Below, piece by piece: positions 63,087 through 64,000 of a stretch of 64,000 nt of DNA; position 1 is the first letter of the stretch; each line of letters opens with the position of its first letter. The notes under the pieces are model-generated. The model was not told the DNA's origin, did no database searches, and was given only the letters and a program-made list of their open reading frames with translations. Origin of the DNA: Crossaster papposus (lineage: Eukaryota; Echinodermata; Asteroidea; Velatida; Solasteridae); the NCBI GenBank assembly GCA_037893245.1, contig JBAIAA010000891.1:680427-744426 (forward strand). Reading direction: 5' to 3'. The position numbers were made by a program, and so were the translations under genes.

Positions 63087-64000
63087 AACTCGAGGGCTTG
63101 TTCCCACATCATGTGTTTATTTCTTATGCACACTTCTTTCCCTTTACATATTTAACTCGAGGGCTTGTTCCCACATCATGTGTTTATTTCTTATGCACAC
63201 TTCTTTCCCTTTACATATTTCTTATGCACACTTCTTTCCCTTTACATATTTCTTATGCACAATTCTTTCCCTTTACATATTTCTTATGCACACTTCTTTC
63301 CCTTTACATATTTCTTATGCACACTTCTTTCCCTTTACATATTTCTTATGCACACTTCTTTCCCTTTACATATTTAACTCGAGGGCTTGTTCCCACATCA
63401 TGTGTTTATTTCTTATGCACACTTCTTTCCCTTTACATATTTAACTCGAGGGCTTGTTCCCACATCATGTGTTTATTTCTTATGCACATTTCTTTCCCTT
63501 TACATATTTCTTATGCACACTTCTTTCCCTTTACATATTTCTTATGCACACTTCTTTCCCTTTACATATTTCTTATGCACACTTCTTTCCCTTTACATAT
63601 TTCTTATGCACACTTCTTTCCCTTTACATATTTCTTATGCACACTTCTTTCCCTTTACATATTTCTTATGCACACTTCTTTCCCTTTACATATTTCTTAT
63701 GCACACTTCTTTCCCTTTACATATTTCTTATGCACACTTCTTTCCCTTTACATATTTCTTATGCACACTTCTTTTCCTTTACATATTTCTTATGCACACT
63801 TCTTTCCCTTTACATATTTCTTATGCACACTTCTTTCCCTTTACATATTTAACTCGAGGGCTTGTTCCCACATCATGTGTTTATTTCGTATGCACACTTC
63901 TTTCCCTTTACATATTTCTTATGCACACTTCTTTCCCTTTACATATTTCTTATGCACACTTCTTTCCCTTTACATATTTCTTATGCACACTTCTTTCCCT
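63087..64000. repeat. 1332-bp tandem repeat, copy 2 (cut by the window edge)
   Basis: Partner of 61755-63086, with private changes ACAATTCTTTC near 63261 and GCACATTTC near 63486. The copy is incomplete only because the window ends. Confidence 0.92.

Larger units (their letters stand above)
48124..63886. repeat. 36-bp insert family, single and 67-bp sub-domain (30 inserts)
   Basis: Starts: 48124, 49059, 50692, 52185, 53649, 54740, 55024, 55494, 56274, 56341, 56563, 57220, 58000, 58067, 58289, 59658, 59942, 60412, 61316, 61755, 61822, 62044, 62111, 62519, 62710, 63087, 63154, 63376, 63443, 63851. No 129-bp pair occurs here. Six pairs are 67 bp apart (36 plus one 31-mer): 56274, 58000, 61755, 62044, 63087 and 63376 each have a second insert 67 bp on. 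Spacing is otherwise a whole number of 31-mers except where a small indel can be seen. Confidence 0.95.
17318..64000. repeat. Right satellite domain: 31-bp satellite, about 1,418 units
   Basis: The 31-bp monomer starts TTCTTATGCACAC, for example at 17337 and 17368, contains the mirror-symmetric TTTCCCTTT and ends ACATAT. Its + strand composition is 15 T, 9 C, 6 A and 1 G. Most units match the consensus exactly. Recurrent single-base marks (TATTGCTTA, TATTTATTATG, TTTGCATA, GCACTCTTC, GCATACTTC, TTTCACTTT, GCAAACTTC, TTTATTATTTC) allow copies to be tracked. Seventy-six inserts of 36 bp interrupt it. The + strand is open in all three frames because the monomer has no stop codon in any register, and the reverse strand is closed by TAA. 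No gene, spacer family or mobile element was seen. The array runs off the right edge of the window. Confidence 0.97.

Noticed and set aside
17318..64000. Telomere or telomere-like repeat (CCCTTTA within the 31-mer)
   Set aside because: The unit is 31 bp, with CCCTTTA only once per unit, and no tandem TTAGGG, TTTAGGG or similar motif occurs in the window.

Overview
The whole window is non-coding tandem-repeat (satellite) DNA. I find no protein-coding gene, RNA gene, transposon, CRISPR array, promoter, terminator or canonical telomere repeat that I can support. An unbroken 64 kb of nested tandem repeats with higher-order copies points to a eukaryotic nuclear chromosome, probably centromeric, pericentromeric, subtelomeric or other heterochromatic DNA. 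The species cannot be read from the sequence. Both edges of the window cut through arrays, so the satellite block continues on each side.

Left domain (1-17317). The base is an 11-bp satellite, AATGCGAATTC, with an EcoRI site in nearly every unit and about 740 units in total. It is broken by three related spacers that I name A (about 261 bp), B (about 222 bp) and C (190-736 bp). A and B carry TTGACGYATT motifs and a GC-rich core built of 15-17-bp sub-repeats (GGGAAATYSCCCC-like). C carries a short GC-rich piece and then 8-bp (TTTGATGA, TTCGATGA) and 10-bp (TGTCCGATGA or TGTCCGGTGA) repeats. The order is strict: A, then 15 units of the 11-mer, then B, then 5 units, then C. Only the arrays after C vary in length. 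On top of this is a higher-order repeat: 3378-8299 (4922 bp) is repeated at 8300-13309 (5010 bp, 8 extra 11-mers) and begins a third time at 13310. A 251-bp patch at 15788-16038 shows a newer 26-bp then 24-bp satellite made from the end of a spacer.

The junction at 17317/17318 is abrupt. C15 ends at the same base of its 10-mer where every other C returns to the 11-mer, but a different satellite follows.

Right domain (17318-64000). This is a 31-bp satellite of about 1,418 units, pyrimidine-rich on the + strand (24 of 31 bases, one G per unit). It holds 76 copies of a 36-bp insert (AACTCGAGGG...TGTTTATTT), always at the same monomer position. From 17.7 to 44.7 kb the inserts mostly form doublets 129 bp apart (three 31-mers between). 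After 45.6 kb they are single or 67 bp apart. Several levels of segmental duplication are visible through insert spacing and point variants, with offsets 16357, 3433-3434, 1719, 4918, 1726 and 1332 bp.

Both base monomers lack stop codons in all three + strand frames and have lengths not divisible by three, so very long open frames (up to 4586 codons) appear by chance of composition. These are not genes. I see no set of genes acting together; the biology here is satellite birth, homogenisation and higher-order amplification.
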